This document shows positions 47,302 to 57,328 of a stretch of 64,000 nucleotides of DNA, in pieces. The position numbers were made by a program, and so were the translations under genes. The stretch comes from Candidatus Competibacteraceae bacterium. GTDB taxonomy: Bacteria; Pseudomonadota; Gammaproteobacteria; Competibacterales; Competibacteraceae. The stretch is taken from NCBI GenBank assembly GCA_003989065.1, contig RXIW01000007.1, positions 1 through 64,000 on the forward strand. The letters run 5' to 3'. Each line of letters begins with the position of its first letter. The stretch's first letter is position 1. The notes beneath the pieces were generated by a model. It had not been told where the DNA came from. It made no database searches and worked only from the letters and a program-made list of their open reading frames with translations.

Positions 47302-49767
47302 TCACAACCGCCGCAGCCGCAGCGCATTCACCACGACCAGCAACGAGCTGAACGACATGCCCAGCGCCGACATCCACGGCGCCAGCCACCCGCCCGCCGC
47401 CAGCGGCAACGCCACCAGATTGTAACCGATCGCCCAGGCGAAATTCTCGCGCATGATCACCAGCGCGCGCCGCGCCATATCCACGCCGCTGACCAGATGA
47501 TCCAGCCGCTCCGACAGCAGGATCATATCGGCCGTGGCGTGGGCCAATTGAGTGCCGCTGCCCATCGCCAGCGAAATCTGCGCCGCCGCCAGCACCGGCG
47601 CATCGTTGACCCCATCGCCGACCATCGCCACGATCGCACCTTGGTCCTGCAATGTCCGCAGCCGATCCAGCTTATCCTGCGGCGACAGGCCACCCTCGGC
47701 CCTGGCGATAGCCAACTCCTCGGCCACATGGGCCACGGCTTCCGGCCGATCGCCGCTGAGCAGCTCCACCACCAGACCGCGCGCCTTCAGGGCGGACACC
47801 GCCGCCGCCGCGCCCGGCCGGAGCGTATCGGTCAGCTCGAACCAAGCCAACGGACCGGAATCGTCCCCCAGCGCCACCCAGGTACTGGAAACGCCGAGAT
47901 CGGTTCGACTCACGACCGCCCGATCGCTGGCCGCCAGCACGAATTCGGGGCGACCGACCCGATAGCGGCGGCCACCGATCCAACCCTCGACCCCGCTGCC
48001 CGGTGTATTGCGCAGATCGGTCGCCGCCTCGGTCGCCGCACCGGCGGCGGCGGTCAACGCCCGCCCGATCGGATGTTCGGAGCCCCGTTCCAGCGCTGCC
48101 GCCAGCGCCAGACAACGCCGTGGCTCCAGACCCGCGCCCACCGGCTCCACCGCCACCACCTGCGGCCGACCATAGGTCAGCGTCCCAGTCTTATCGAAGA
48201 TCACGTGCGTGGTGCGCGCCAGGGTCTCCAGGGCATGGCCGCGGGTGGTCAATACGCCCAAGCGGGTCAGCGCGCCGGTGGCGGCAATGATGGCCGTCGG
48301 GGTGGCCAACGACAGCGCGCAGGGGCAGGTCACCACCAGTACCGACAACATGATCCGAAATGCGGTGTCGAAATCGCGCAGCGACCACCAAGTCAGGAAC
48401 ACCCCGGCGGCCACCACCAGCAGGGCGGCCACAAACCAGCCTGCGATACGGTCGGCCAACAGCGCCAGCCGCGGCTTTTCGCCCTGGGCACGATCCAACA
48501 GCCGGACGATGGCCGACAGCACGGTATCGGCGCCGACCTTCTCGACCCGCATCACCAGCGGGCTTTCCACGTTGACCGCACCACCGATCAGGGCTTCGCC
48601 GCGCTGACGCGGCACGGGCAGGCTCTCGCCGGTCAGCAACGACTCGTCCACACTGCTCGCACCATCTTCCACCCGGCCATCGGCCGGAATGGTCTCACCC
48701 GGCCGCACCAGTACCCGATCGCCAGGGACCAGTTCGGCGATCGGCACGACCGATTCGCTACCGTCCGCATCCAACCGGGTAGCGGTCGCCGGCAGCATCC
48801 GCACCAAAGCTTCGGAAATCTGTCCGGCCCGGTGACGGGCGGTCATCTCCAGGAACCGTCCCGTCAACAGGAAAAAGACGAACATCGTCACCGAGTCGTA
48901 GTAGACCTCGCCGCCACCCTGCCAGGTATACCAGACGCTGGCAGCGAAGGCGGCGAGCACGGCCAGTGCTACTGGCACATCCATGCCGAGCCGGCCGTTG
49001 CGCAGATCGCGCCAGGCTGCCGTGTAGAATGGCATCGCCGAATACGTCACCACCGGAATGGCCAGGATCAGGCAAATCCAGCGCAGGAAATCGCGAATCC
49101 AGACCTCCATGCCCTGGTATTCGCCGGCGTATAGCCCGACTGCGATCATCATCACCTGCATCGAACACAGACCGGCCACCGCCAGGCGGCGCAGCGCCAC
49201 GGCTCGCTCGCGCTTTTGCAGCGCCTCTTGGCGGCTAGGATCGAAGGGATGGGCGACGTAACCAATCGCGGCGATGGCTTTCAGGATTTCGCTCAAGCGG
49301 GTCTGCCGTTCGTCCCAACGGACCCGAGCGCGATGGGTGGAGTAATTCACCCGGAATTCCAGCACCCCCGGCAATTGCCCGACATGGTGCTCGCTGAGCC
49401 AGACGCAGGCAGCGCAGACGATGCCCTCCAGGATCAGTGACGCTTCGCGCACATGGGCGTCTTCGGCCCGGACGAAGCTCTGTTGCAAATCCGCCCGGTC
49501 GTACAGCTCCAGGCCACGCAATTGCTCCGGAATCAAATCTTCCGGCCGCCGCGAATTCACGGTGCGATGGCGGTAGAAATCGCTCAGGCCGGCGGCCATG
49601 ATCGCGTCCGCCACCGCCGCGCAACCGTGGCAACACATCGACCGGGCCTGACCATCGATGGCGACGGTAAAATGGCTACCCAGCGGCACCGGCAGGCCAC
49701 AGTGGAAACAACTGGTTTCCTCAGCAGCGGCCGGGGCGGAAGGCAGGGATTCGGCGGTCACGGACAT
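47302..49767 (-). CDS. ccoI: Copper-transporting P1B-type ATPase CcoI/FixI
   Basis: This protein of 821 residues has an N-terminal Cys-rich metal-binding region ([21 protein letters not shown]), an HMA-like domain with VCAACVWL, eight membrane helices with CPC in [12 protein letters not shown], the phosphorylation site [10 protein letters not shown] and the hinge [11 protein letters not shown]. It moves copper out of the cytoplasm for CuB assembly in CcoN. It lies 48 bases after the ccoH-type gene. Confidence 0.95.
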   Translation of the reverse strand: MSVTAESLPSAPAAAEETSCFHCGLPVPLGSHFTVAIDGQARSMCCHGCAAVADAIMAAGLSDFYRHRTVNSRRPEDLIPEQLRGLELYDRADLQQSFVRAEDAHVREASLILEGIVCAACVWLSEHHVGQLPGVLEFRVNYSTHRARVRWDERQTRLSEILKAIAAIGYVAHPFDPSRQEALQKRERAVALRRLAVAGLCSMQVMMIAVGLYAGEYQGMEVWIRDFLRWICLILAIPVVTYSAMPFYTAAWRDLRNGRLGMDVPVALAVLAAFAASVWYTWQGGGEVYYDSVTMFVFFLLTGRFLEMTARHRAGQISEALVRMLPATATRLDADGSESVVPIAELVPGDRVLVRPGETIPADGRVEDGASSVDESLLTGESLPVPRQRGEALIGGAVNVESPLVMRVEKVGADTVLSAIVRLLDRAQGEKPRLALLADRIAGWFVAALLVVAAGVFLTWWSLRDFDTAFRIMLSVLVVTCPCALSLATPTAIIAATGALTRLGVLTTRGHALETLARTTHVIFDKTGTLTYGRPQVVAVEPVGAGLEPRRCLALAAALERGSEHPIGRALTAAAGAATEAATDLRNTPGSGVEGWIGGRRYRVGRPEFVLAASDRAVVSRTDLGVSSTWVALGDDSGPLAWFELTDTLRPGAAAAVSALKARGLVVELLSGDRPEAVAHVAEELAIARAEGGLSPQDKLDRLRTLQDQGAIVAMVGDGVNDAPVLAAAQISLAMGSGTQLAHATADMILLSERLDHLVSGVDMARRALVIMRENFAWAIGYNLVALPLAAGGWLAPWMSALGMSFSSLLVVVNALRLRRL

Positions 49768-49815
49768 GGCGGACAGTGGGATGCAAAGGGTGGAATGGAG
49801 GGCTGCGACCGCGCG

Positions 49816-50610
49816 TCAGCGGTCGTAAATCCGGGCGTTGGCCCGAACCTCGTGCACGTCCTCGCCCTTGCGAATGTGCATGACCAGATCCCAGTGGCCG
49901 GCGGCCGGCAGCGTCAACTTTGATTCGTACACGCCCGCGCTGGTTTCGACCAGGGTGAAATCGACATCCAGGGTGCTGGTCGTGGGACGCAGGAACTGGC
50001 CGGCGATGGTGGCTCCGACCAGCGGCTCGCCCTCGCGGGTCCGAACGACCACCCGGAAGACGGTCGGCTCATTGGCGATGGGATCGCCTAGCCAACCCTT
50101 TTCGACTTGCCAGCCCCGCTGCCGCTGGCGTTCCACTTGTTGCAGGTATTGGTTGTACAGCTCTTCCTTTTGCTGGAAATCGTGCGAGATCACCCCTGGA
50201 AACACCGAGGTGACCGCGTGCCTGTTATCCGCATCGGGCAACAACGAGCGTTGCAGCGCAGGAGACAGACCGCGCTCGGCGACGACGATGAACATCGCAC
50301 CCAGCACGGCCAGCACGATGAAAAAACCGCTGATCACGGCCGGTCCCCAGTGCATGCCCTGCCCGCTGCTTCGGGCTCCGAGCAACATGCCGCAGGCCAG
50401 CGAAGCCAGCAGGTAAATGGCCAGGTGCATGGCGAACAGGTCGCCGCCGGGCCAGGTCAGAATCGCATATGGGACATACACGCCGACCGTTACCAGCGCG
50501 ACCACCGCAGCGGCCTGTTTTGCGCTGGTCCGCAACAAGCGAACCAGCGCCAGATTAGCCAATACGATCAAACCTACGCCGACAGCAAGGCTGATCAGCA
50601 AATCGTTCAT
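49816..50610 (-). CDS. FixH/CcoH-domain protein with extended membrane part
   Basis: This protein of 264 residues ends with a FixH domain (PTVFRVVVRTREGEPLVGATI; YESKLTLPAAGHWDLVMHIR). Before it are about four membrane segments instead of the usual single one: residues about 5-25, 33-53, 58-78 and 90-112. FixH/CcoH assists cbb3 assembly and binds CcoI in some species. It starts in an ATGA overlap with the ccoG stop. The extra membrane part is unusual. Confidence 0.85.
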   Translation of the reverse strand: MNDLLISLAVGVGLIVLANLALVRLLRTSAKQAAAVVALVTVGVYVPYAILTWPGGDLFAMHLAIYLLASLACGMLLGARSSGQGMHWGPAVISGFFIVLAVLGAMFIVVAERGLSPALQRSLLPDADNRHAVTSVFPGVISHDFQQKEELYNQYLQQVERQRQRGWQVEKGWLGDPIANEPTVFRVVVRTREGEPLVGATIAGQFLRPTTSTLDVDFTLVETSAGVYESKLTLPAAGHWDLVMHIRKGEDVHEVRANARIYDR

Positions 50611-52031
50611 TGTCCTCCTTCCGGCACGTAAAACGGCACCTGGCGACGAACAGGATCGCTCTTGGCGCCTTCCAGCGGTGCGATCACGAAAGTGACCTTG
50701 TCATGCTCGGCGCTGCCCTGGCCGGCCTGAACCGGTGGGATCTGCACGCGAGCCAACAGTTTGATCCGCTCCTGCGGCGCCAGTTCGAGCTGCTCCATCC
50801 CATCCATGTCGAGGGTCGCGCCCGGCAAGCCTTCGATGCGGATGCTGACAACCATCGGCGCGGTCAACTTGTTGTTCAGCTTGATCTCATAGGTATTGCG
50901 AATACCGCCATCGGACAAGCGGGTATAAAGCGGCTGGCGAATCTGCTCCACCGTCCCGGTGTAGGGCGACCGGGTCGCGATACTCCAGGCCAGCACCGCA
51001 GTCGCCGCAGTCAGAATGACGCCGTAACCGATGGTCTTGGGCTTCAGCAAGGTGCTCTTTTGGCCCTGCAGCGCTTTTTCGGAGGTATAGCTGACCAGAC
51101 CCCGCGGCCATTTCAGGTTGTCCATGATGGTGTCGCAGGCGTCGATGCACAGCGCGCAGGAAATACACTGATATTGCAAACCGTTGCGAATGTCGATGCC
51201 GACTGGACACACCTGCACGCAATAGCCGCAATCGACGCAGTCGCCAGCGCCTTGCGCCTGCCGCTCCTCGTGGGTCTTCAGACCCTTGCCCAGCTTGGCA
51301 CGACCGTTTGTACCCTCGCCGCGCTTCTGATCATAGGAGATGATCAAGGTGTCGTGATCGAACATGGCGCTCTGGAACCGGGCATAGGGGCACATGTAGG
51401 TGCAAACCTGTTCGCGGGCCAGCCCGGCCATGACGAAGGTGGTGGCGGTCAGAAACAGCGTCGTGAAATAGGCGGCATACGGCGCCCGGCCGAGCAGCAT
51501 ATCGACCAGCAGGGTTGGCGCGTCGATCCAGTAGGCGGTGAAGGTAAAACCGGTCCATAACGCCACCAGCAGCCAGAGGGCGTAGGTGCCTCCTCGCTTG
51601 ATCAGCTTCTCGCGGTTCCAGGGTCCTTTGTCCAGCCGCATCCGGGCTGGCCGCTCACCCTGAACCCAATGCTCGATCATCATATAAAGGTCGGTCCACA
51701 GGGTTTGGAAGCAGAAATAGCCGCACCAGACCCGGCCCGCGAGTCCGGTCACGAAAAATAGCAGGATAGCGAAGATGATCAAGACTCCGGCCAGCCAGAA
51801 GATATCCTGGACTTGGACCGTCAAACCGAAGATATAGAAATGTCGTCCCGGCAGATCGTAGAGCACCGCCTGGCTGGGCGCGTTCGGCCGTTCCCAGCGC
51901 AACCAGGGCAGGAAAAAATAGACGGCATACGCCAAAACCAGAATGCCGGTCTTGAGATTGCGAAAACGGCCTTTGACGGAACGCGGATAGATCTGGATAC
52001 GTTTTTGATAAAGTACGGTTTCTTCGGACAT
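50607..52031 (-). CDS. ccoG: cbb3 oxidase accessory protein CcoG/FixG/RdxA
   Basis: This protein of 474 residues is an inner-membrane protein with about five helices, two 4Fe-4S motifs (CVDCGYCVQVCPVGID; CISCALCIDACDTIM) and a C-terminal Ig-like periplasmic domain. It reduces copper for cbb3 assembly. The start at 52031 was chosen because eleven upstream in-frame residues are not conserved. Confidence 0.95.
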   Translation of the reverse strand: MSEETVLYQKRIQIYPRSVKGRFRNLKTGILVLAYAVYFFLPWLRWERPNAPSQAVLYDLPGRHFYIFGLTVQVQDIFWLAGVLIIFAILLFFVTGLAGRVWCGYFCFQTLWTDLYMMIEHWVQGERPARMRLDKGPWNREKLIKRGGTYALWLLVALWTGFTFTAYWIDAPTLLVDMLLGRAPYAAYFTTLFLTATTFVMAGLAREQVCTYMCPYARFQSAMFDHDTLIISYDQKRGEGTNGRAKLGKGLKTHEERQAQGAGDCVDCGYCVQVCPVGIDIRNGLQYQCISCALCIDACDTIMDNLKWPRGLVSYTSEKALQGQKSTLLKPKTIGYGVILTAATAVLAWSIATRSPYTGTVEQIRQPLYTRLSDGGIRNTYEIKLNNKLTAPMVVSIRIEGLPGATLDMDGMEQLELAPQERIKLLARVQIPPVQAGQGSAEHDKVTFVIAPLEGAKSDPVRRQVPFYVPEGGQ

Positions 52032-52099
52032 GGTCCTACCCGATTGGCGGTTGAAACGACACAAGCGTTCATGTTGGCCGCTTCAGGATTCCGGTGTCA

Positions 52100-52113
52100 T
52101 TGCGATCCATCAA
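52100..52113 (-). promoter_or_regulatory. FNR/ANR-like box upstream of ccoG
   Basis: On the minus strand TTGAT-GGAT-CGCAA matches the FNR consensus TTGAT-N4-ATCAA at 8 of 10 positions, 69 bases before the ccoG ATG. Oxygen-sensing control of ccoGHIS by FNR-type regulators is well known in other species. Confidence 0.45.
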
Positions 52114-52185
52114 GAGTGTGGCGCACCGGTGATTGGAATGTTGATCGGGATATCGGCGCTGAATCCCAGCGACGGTTACAAACGT

Positions 52186-52209
52186 CTCACCCCCCTATCG
52201 GGGGGTGAG
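52186..52209. terminator. Strong hairpin between ccoP and ccoG
   Basis: A perfect 10-base stem CTCACCCCCC/GGGGGGTGAG with a TATC loop lies 41 bases after the ccoP stop. On the minus strand it is followed by ACGTTTGT, a poor T-tract, so it may stabilise or process the ccoNOQP mRNA rather than stop transcription fully. Confidence 0.6.
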
Positions 52210-52249
52210 TCTGGTTAGATGCCGAACGACAACTGGTTGCGATCCCCGA

Positions 52250-53206
52250 TTACTTCGCGCCGCCCAGTTGGTGAACGTAGACTGCCAGCAGCTTGATGTC
52301 GTCATCCTTCAAGCGGCCCTTCCAGGTCGGCATGATCCGGGTATTGTTCACACCCTTGGCGACGAATTCCTCGATGGCTTTCTTCTTCTCCTGCGGAGTC
52401 TTCATCGCTGGGATGTTGACGATTTCCCAGATCTTGTCAGTCAGATTGGCCGAGCCCTGCGACGGGAGGCCCTTGGCGTCGGCGCCGTGGCAGTAGTAGC
52501 AACCGCCGATCTGGCCCTGGAAGATCTCCTTGCCGCGATCGGACGCCTCGCTCGGCTTGGCCTCGCCCGACAGGGTCAGCACATAGTCGGTTACATCGCT
52601 CAACTGATCCGGCTTAAGCACCGCACCGAACGCCGGCATGAACCCGCGCCGACCCTGGGAGATGGTTTCCTGAATCTTGTCCATATGGCCGCCCCACAGC
52701 CAGGCGTCGTCCGTCAGGTTGGGGTACATGCCAACCACGCCCTGGCCGCCGCGGCCATGGCAAGCTGCACAGTTGTCGCCGAACAGGCCCTTACCGACCG
52801 AGCGGACGAACTCCATCATCTTCGGATCCTTGACGATCTGGTCGAAGCTGGCCGCCTGGACCTTGATCAGCATGTCCTTACGCTGCTTGTTGTCGGCCGC
52901 CTCGCCCATGTCCTCCAACAATTGAGAGCGGGTGTTCCAGCGAAACTCCTTCTGCTGCTCCTTGCCGGTCGCTTTGTCGACGGTGACGTAATCCACCACC
53001 TTAAGACCCTTGAGCCAAGTATCGCCAACCGGCCAGGAGGGATACATGAACCAGTAGAGGATCGCAAAAACGGCGGTCCCGTAGAAACACCACAGCCACC
53101 AGCGCGGCAGTGGATTGTTGTACTCCTGCAGATCGCCATCCCAGGCATGGCCGGTGGTTTGCACCGCACCGGGTTTTTGTTGTGTATTCTGTGTATTGTC
53201 ACTCAT
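52250..53206 (-). CDS. ccoP: cbb3 oxidase di-heme cytochrome c subunit CcoP
   Basis: This protein of 318 residues has an N-terminal membrane helix (WLWCFYGTAVFAILYWFMY) and two cytochrome c domains, with heme sites NCAACHGRGGQG and GCYYCHGADAKG. It receives electrons from cytochrome c and passes them to CcoO/CcoN. It overlaps ccoQ by 8 bases. Confidence 0.97.
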   Translation of the reverse strand: MSDNTQNTQQKPGAVQTTGHAWDGDLQEYNNPLPRWWLWCFYGTAVFAILYWFMYPSWPVGDTWLKGLKVVDYVTVDKATGKEQQKEFRWNTRSQLLEDMGEAADNKQRKDMLIKVQAASFDQIVKDPKMMEFVRSVGKGLFGDNCAACHGRGGQGVVGMYPNLTDDAWLWGGHMDKIQETISQGRRGFMPAFGAVLKPDQLSDVTDYVLTLSGEAKPSEASDRGKEIFQGQIGGCYYCHGADAKGLPSQGSANLTDKIWEIVNIPAMKTPQEKKKAIEEFVAKGVNNTRIMPTWKGRLKDDDIKLLAVYVHQLGGAK

Positions 53207-53453
53207 TGTCCATCACCTTGCGGGACTGGGTTTCAATCCGCGCCCGCGAGTTGTCGTGGGCGTAATCATGAGGTCCGGGCCGCTGGGGCTCCTCGTCGTC
53301 GAGCGGGATGTACTTGTAGGACTCCAGCCGCTGCGCGCGCCGCTTGTCGGCGAACACATAGATCAGGACACCGCAGAAGGCGCCGAAGAACAACACCAGC
53401 GCCAGAGGCTTGGAATTTTCCATGCTGGTGAACCATGACAGCCAGTCGAACAT
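53199..53453 (-). CDS. ccoQ: cbb3 oxidase subunit CcoQ
   Basis: This protein of 84 residues has one membrane helix (KPLALVLFFGAFCGVLIYVF) and a hydrophilic tail containing LDDEEPQRP. It stabilises the cbb3 complex. It is somewhat longer at both ends than typical CcoQ. Confidence 0.92.
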   Translation of the reverse strand: MFDWLSWFTSMENSKPLALVLFFGAFCGVLIYVFADKRRAQRLESYKYIPLDDEEPQRPGPHDYAHDNSRARIETQSRKVMDNE

Positions 53454-53506
53454 CGGGCAGCTCCACGCCAGTCCCCTCCTGGCAGGCAGGGGACTCGGCT
53501 CGGGGA

Positions 53507-54241
53507 TTAGCGGAACTTGACGAACTCGTCTTCGTTGTACTTGGAGAAGTCCACCATGGTGCCCAGCACCTGCAGGTAAGCGACCAGAGCATCCATTTCC
53601 GTGACTCGGCTGGAAATACCGTCGAAATCCTTGTCGCGTGCCTGTTTGAGCAGATTGTCCTGCGCCTGGCTGATGTCAAGTTGATCGGCCACCGTCTGCC
53701 CGAACTTCTTGACGTTGGCGTCGTATTCCGCCTGCGTCAGGGAATAGGGCACGCCGGTCATCCGCAAGGCCCGCATCCGATCGGCCACATCCGAATAATC
53801 CAGGTCGGTCTGAATCAGCCACGGATAGTTCGGCATGATGGATTGCGGCACCACCGAGCGGGGCGCAGTCAAATGCTGCACATGCCACTGGTTGGAATAT
53901 TTACCGCCCACCCGCGCCAGATCGGGACCGGTGCGCTTGGACCCCCATTGGAAGGGATGGTCATACTGGGACTCGGCCGCCAGCGAATAGTGGCCATAAC
54001 GCAGCCACTCGTCGCGGAACGGACGAATCATCTGGGAATGGCACAAATAGCAGCCTTCGCGGATGTAGACGTCGCGGCCGCGCAGTTCCAGAGGAGTATA
54101 GGGCCGCACCCCGTCAACTTTCTCGACCGTCTCGTTGATGTAAAACAATGGGACGACTTCCACCAGACCACCGATGCTGATCACCGCCAGAATCAGCACC
54201 AGCATGAGAGCGGAGTTCGTTTCGATCTGTTCGTGTTTCAT
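53507..54241 (-). CDS. ccoO: cbb3 oxidase mono-heme cytochrome c subunit CcoO
   Basis: This protein of 244 residues has an N-terminal membrane helix and the heme site [14 protein letters not shown], with [14 protein letters not shown] and SIMPNYPWL near the middle. The ATG at 54241 gives the conserved MKHEQIETN start; upstream codons belong to the leader. Confidence 0.97.
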   Translation of the reverse strand: MKHEQIETNSALMLVLILAVISIGGLVEVVPLFYINETVEKVDGVRPYTPLELRGRDVYIREGCYLCHSQMIRPFRDEWLRYGHYSLAAESQYDHPFQWGSKRTGPDLARVGGKYSNQWHVQHLTAPRSVVPQSIMPNYPWLIQTDLDYSDVADRMRALRMTGVPYSLTQAEYDANVKKFGQTVADQLDISQAQDNLLKQARDKDFDGISSRVTEMDALVAYLQVLGTMVDFSKYNEDEFVKFR

Positions 54242-54272
54242 CTTTGTTATTCTCCGAACCGAAAAGCGGCTC

Positions 54273-55721
54273 TCAAGCTTTCGCCAGCTGTTTGGCAACC
54301 AGCTTGGCTTCGCCTGCCTGTTCACGACGGGCTGCCCACAGGGTCATCACGACGTTGTAGACCATGACCAGCGCCCCCGACACGAAGAAGGCGCCGCCCA
54401 GCGCACGCCAGGCATAAGGCGTATGCATGAACTCGACCGTCTCGATGAAGGTGTAGGCCAGATTGCCATAGTCGTCGAAGCTGCGCAGCATCAGGCCCTG
54501 GCCGATGCCAGCGACCCACATGGAGCTGATGTACAGCACGATGCCGATGGTCGCCAGCCAGAAATGCACGTAGATCAGGGTCTGGCTATACATCTTGGTG
54601 TCCCACAGACGCGGGATCAGGTGGTAGAAGGAACCGAACGTGACCAGTGCGACCCAGCCCAGCGCCCCCGAATGCACGTGACCGATGGTCCAGTCGGTGT
54701 AGTGCGACAGCGCATTGACGCTCTTCAGCGACATCAACGGACCTTCGAAGGTCGACATGCCATAGAACGACAGCGAGGTGATCAGGAACAGCATGATCGG
54801 GTCGGAACGCAGTTTGTCCCAGGCCCCGGACAGCGTCATGATGCCGTTGATCATACCGCCCCAGGACGGCATCAGCAGCAGGATGGAGAAGGTGGCCGCC
54901 AGGGTAGACACCCAGTCGGGCAGTGCGGTCCAGTGCAGATGGTGACCACCGGCCCACATGTACAGGAAGATCAGCGCCCAGAAGTGGATGATCGACAGTC
55001 GGTAGGAATAGACCGGCCGGCCGGCCTGCTTGGGCACGAAGTAGTACATCATGCCGAGGAAGGCAGCCGTCAGGAAGAACCCGACCGCATTATGCCCGTA
55101 CCACCATTGCGTCATGGCGTCCTGCACGCCGGAGAACAGGCTGTAGGACTTGGTCAGGCTGACCGGCACCGCTAGATTGTTGAAGATATGTAGCAGGGCG
55201 ACAGCCAACAGGAACGCCAGGTAGAACCAGTTGGCGACATAGATGTGCGGCTGGCTGCGACGGCGGATGGTCTCGACGTAGATCACGATATAGGACACCC
55301 AGACCACGGCGATGGCGAGGTCCAGCGGCCATTCAAATTCGGCGTATTCCCGGCCTTGGGTGATACCCATCATGTAGGTGATCACGCCTAGGGCGACGCC
55401 GCCGGTCCAGCCCCAGAAGGTGAACTCGGCCAGCCAGGGGAAAGCCAGCCGCGCCTGACAGGTGCGCTGCACCACATAGTAGGCCGTAGCGAACAGGGCG
55501 CTGCCGCCGAAACCGAAGATCACCAGCGTGGTGTGAACCGGACGCAGCCGGCCGAAGGTGATCTGCGGGATGTCGAAATTGAGGAAGGGCCAGGCCAATT
55601 CACTGGCGATGTAGACGCCGACGGACATACCGAGCACCGCCCACACTATCGCCATGATAGTGAATTTGCGGACGATATCGTAATTATATTGCTCGGCTGG
55701 CAACGCAGGGCTTTGGGCCAT
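54273..55721 (-). CDS. ccoN: cbb3 oxidase catalytic subunit CcoN
   Basis: This protein of 482 residues has twelve membrane helices. Heme and copper ligands lie in regions such as [34 protein letters not shown] and [16 protein letters not shown]. It reduces oxygen at the heme b3-CuB site with high affinity. The ATG at 55721 has an AAGGAGA site at the ideal distance; a TTG two codons upstream does not. Confidence 0.97.
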   Translation of the reverse strand: MAQSPALPAEQYNYDIVRKFTIMAIVWAVLGMSVGVYIASELAWPFLNFDIPQITFGRLRPVHTTLVIFGFGGSALFATAYYVVQRTCQARLAFPWLAEFTFWGWTGGVALGVITYMMGITQGREYAEFEWPLDLAIAVVWVSYIVIYVETIRRRSQPHIYVANWFYLAFLLAVALLHIFNNLAVPVSLTKSYSLFSGVQDAMTQWWYGHNAVGFFLTAAFLGMMYYFVPKQAGRPVYSYRLSIIHFWALIFLYMWAGGHHLHWTALPDWVSTLAATFSILLLMPSWGGMINGIMTLSGAWDKLRSDPIMLFLITSLSFYGMSTFEGPLMSLKSVNALSHYTDWTIGHVHSGALGWVALVTFGSFYHLIPRLWDTKMYSQTLIYVHFWLATIGIVLYISSMWVAGIGQGLMLRSFDDYGNLAYTFIETVEFMHTPYAWRALGGAFFVSGALVMVYNVVMTLWAARREQAGEAKLVAKQLAKA

Positions 55722-55822
55722 ATCCAAGTCTCCTTAGCAAGCCATGAGTGAGGAATGTTCCGGTTGTTTCCCGACGGTTGGGGTCGGAATTGGAATCGTA
55801 GAGTGGGTTCGCACGACAGTTT

Positions 55823-55852
55823 ATTGTACTAATACATTTCGGGTTTTCTCAA
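55823..55852 (-). promoter_or_regulatory. Probable sigma-70 promoter of ccoN
   Basis: On the minus strand TTGAGA (55847-55852), 18 bases, TACAAT (55823-55828), about 100 bases before the ATG. Each hexamer differs from consensus in one position. I see no good FNR box next to it. Confidence 0.5.
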
Positions 55853-56177
55853 TCAGCATTAGCTAATATTCGAGGTCGGAATGGCTTGTTGGGGAACTTT
55901 TCGGACGAGCGTCGCCACGACCGGAAGCGAAACCATTCCAGCCGCTGCGTGCGGTGGGCGAACGAGCGTTCCCCGGATCGCCACGAAGCCAGACGGTCAT
56001 GTCAAGCGCGGTTGATCGCAGCCTGACGCCGCACGCCCAACCTCCACCAGCCCTGAACACCGAGGGAAGATCGCTCCGCCGCCGCAACCTATCGCCCAGC
56101 CCCACCGACCTGTCACCCGGTCGAAAAAATCCAGCCGACGACAATCAAGATATTCCGCATCGCTGGCGACCAAGGCC

Positions 56178-56225
56178 AAATGTCATCCGATCTAACGACA
56201 TTCGTGCTTTGCACGCATGACATTT
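56178..56225. repeat. Nested inverted repeat
   Basis: AAATGTCAT (56178-56186) is the perfect inverse of ATGACATTT (56217-56225). Inside lies a second hairpin CGTGC-TTT-GCACG, so the region can fold as a two-part structure. It is followed by AT-rich DNA. Confidence 0.75.
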
Positions 56226-56330
56226 ATGAAAAAAATTTTCCGTATAGCGTGTTCACACTCAACCTAACCGATCGAATAAACGATCCGATAAGATAAGGGG
56301 AAAATCGTTTTTCATATTGACGGTCTTTTC

Positions 56331-56352
56331 GGGTCATCGCGCAAAATGACCC
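56331..56352. repeat. Inverted repeat just upstream of the Sel1-repeat gene
   Basis: GGGTCAT-CGCGCAAA-ATGACCC, arms 7 bases, lies 29 bases before the ATG. It shares the core TCAT/ATGA with the larger repeat 110 bases upstream and could be a repressor site or a leader hairpin. Confidence 0.6.
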
Positions 56353-56380
56353 CATCGACCTATCCATCAGGTGATGACCG

Positions 56381-57328
56381 ATGATTCCTAAACCGATTTA
56401 CGAGCTATTACCCTATACCTACATGGGCATTGGATTGATCGCGCTCATTAGTATCGAGTCCACTCTCGGACAAATCTGCGGACTGATTCTGATCATTATT
56501 GGAATCGTCATCCATCAAACTCGATGGAGCTACCGCCACCGCAAGTTACGACTCGGGGATTTGGCCAACCAAAACACTCGGACCCATTCCAAACATAAGC
56601 CAAAACCCAGTTCTAGCAACACCAATGCGGAGCCCATCAGTCGCCGCCAAGTGAAATGCCAGGAAGATTTTCTGAAAGGGGAAAACAGTTACGAGCAAGG
56701 CGACTACCCAGCGGCATTGAAATGGTACCGCAAAGCCGCCGAACAGGGACATGCATCGGCCCAGATCAATCTTGGAGCGATGTACGCCGAAGGTCTTGGC
56801 ACAGCTCGCAATTTTCAAGAGGCGCTGCGCTGGTACCACAAAGCGGCCGAACAGAATTCCGCTTCGGCCCAGTTCAACCTCGGCGTCTTGCATGAGCAAG
56901 GCGGCGGTGCACTACGCAACCTGGAAACCGCTTTGTCCTGGTATGGCAAGGCGGCCGAACAAGGCTATGCGCCAGCCCAACTTAACCTGGGCGCGATGTA
57001 CGCTGAGGGATCGGGGGTCGATCAGGATATCGGCGAAGCGCTGAATTGGTATCACAAGGCTGCGGATCAAGGCTACGCCCTAGCCCACTTCAATCTGGGC
57101 ATGATTTACGCCGAGGGCCAAGAGGAAATCCCACAGGATCTGGTCATGGCCTACGTCTGGTTCTCCCGATCCTCGGTATTAGGCGATCAGGAGGCTCGCA
57201 ATGCGCTGAAGGCCATCGGCTCGCAGCTAAGCCTCGAGCAAAAGGAACAGGCCCAGATGTTATTGCAAACCTCTGTCGTGGAAGAGCCCTCCGGTCGCAA
57301 TCGACTCGCGGCCAGAGGCGGATTTTAA
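56381..57328 (+). CDS. Sel1-repeat protein with N-terminal membrane anchor
   Basis: This protein of 315 residues has two short hydrophobic segments at the N-terminus (about 13-30 and 32-46), a basic Ser/Asn-rich linker and then four to five Sel1 (SLR) repeats from about residue 105, such as [20 protein letters not shown] and the following AMYAEGLG. Sel1 proteins are scaffolds for protein contacts. Its base composition is lower in GC than its neighbours. The last 4 bases overlap the end of dnaJ. Confidence 0.85.
   Translation: MIPKPIYELLPYTYMGIGLIALISIESTLGQICGLILIIIGIVIHQTRWSYRHRKLRLGDLANQNTRTHSKHKPKPSSSNTNAEPISRRQVKCQEDFLKGENSYEQGDYPAALKWYRKAAEQGHASAQINLGAMYAEGLGTARNFQEALRWYHKAAEQNSASAQFNLGVLHEQGGGALRNLETALSWYGKAAEQGYAPAQLNLGAMYAEGSGVDQDIGEALNWYHKAADQGYALAHFNLGMIYAEGQEEIPQDLVMAYVWFSRSSVLGDQEARNALKAIGSQLSLEQKEQAQMLLQTSVVEEPSGRNRLAARGGF

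Larger units (their letters stand above)
55722..56380. other. 659-base intergenic region between ccoN and the Sel1-repeat gene
   Basis: No credible gene was found here. It contains the probable ccoN promoter, AT-rich stretches (GAAAAAAATTTTC near 56230) and two inverted repeats described separately. Short open frames on both strands lack ribosome binding sites and recognisable content. Confidence 0.7.

Noticed and set aside
47197-49134. A 645-codon open frame on the plus strand opposite ccoI
   Set aside because: The composition is Gln/Arg/His-rich low-information protein typical of antisense frames, and ccoI is certain.
55840-55866. FNR box upstream of ccoN
   Set aside because: Only one half-site (TTGAG) is present; the other half does not fit, so I described it as a -35 element instead.
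55863-56220. Short open frames on both strands in the ccoN-Sel1 gap
   Set aside because: No ribosome binding site, signal peptide or recognisable motif.
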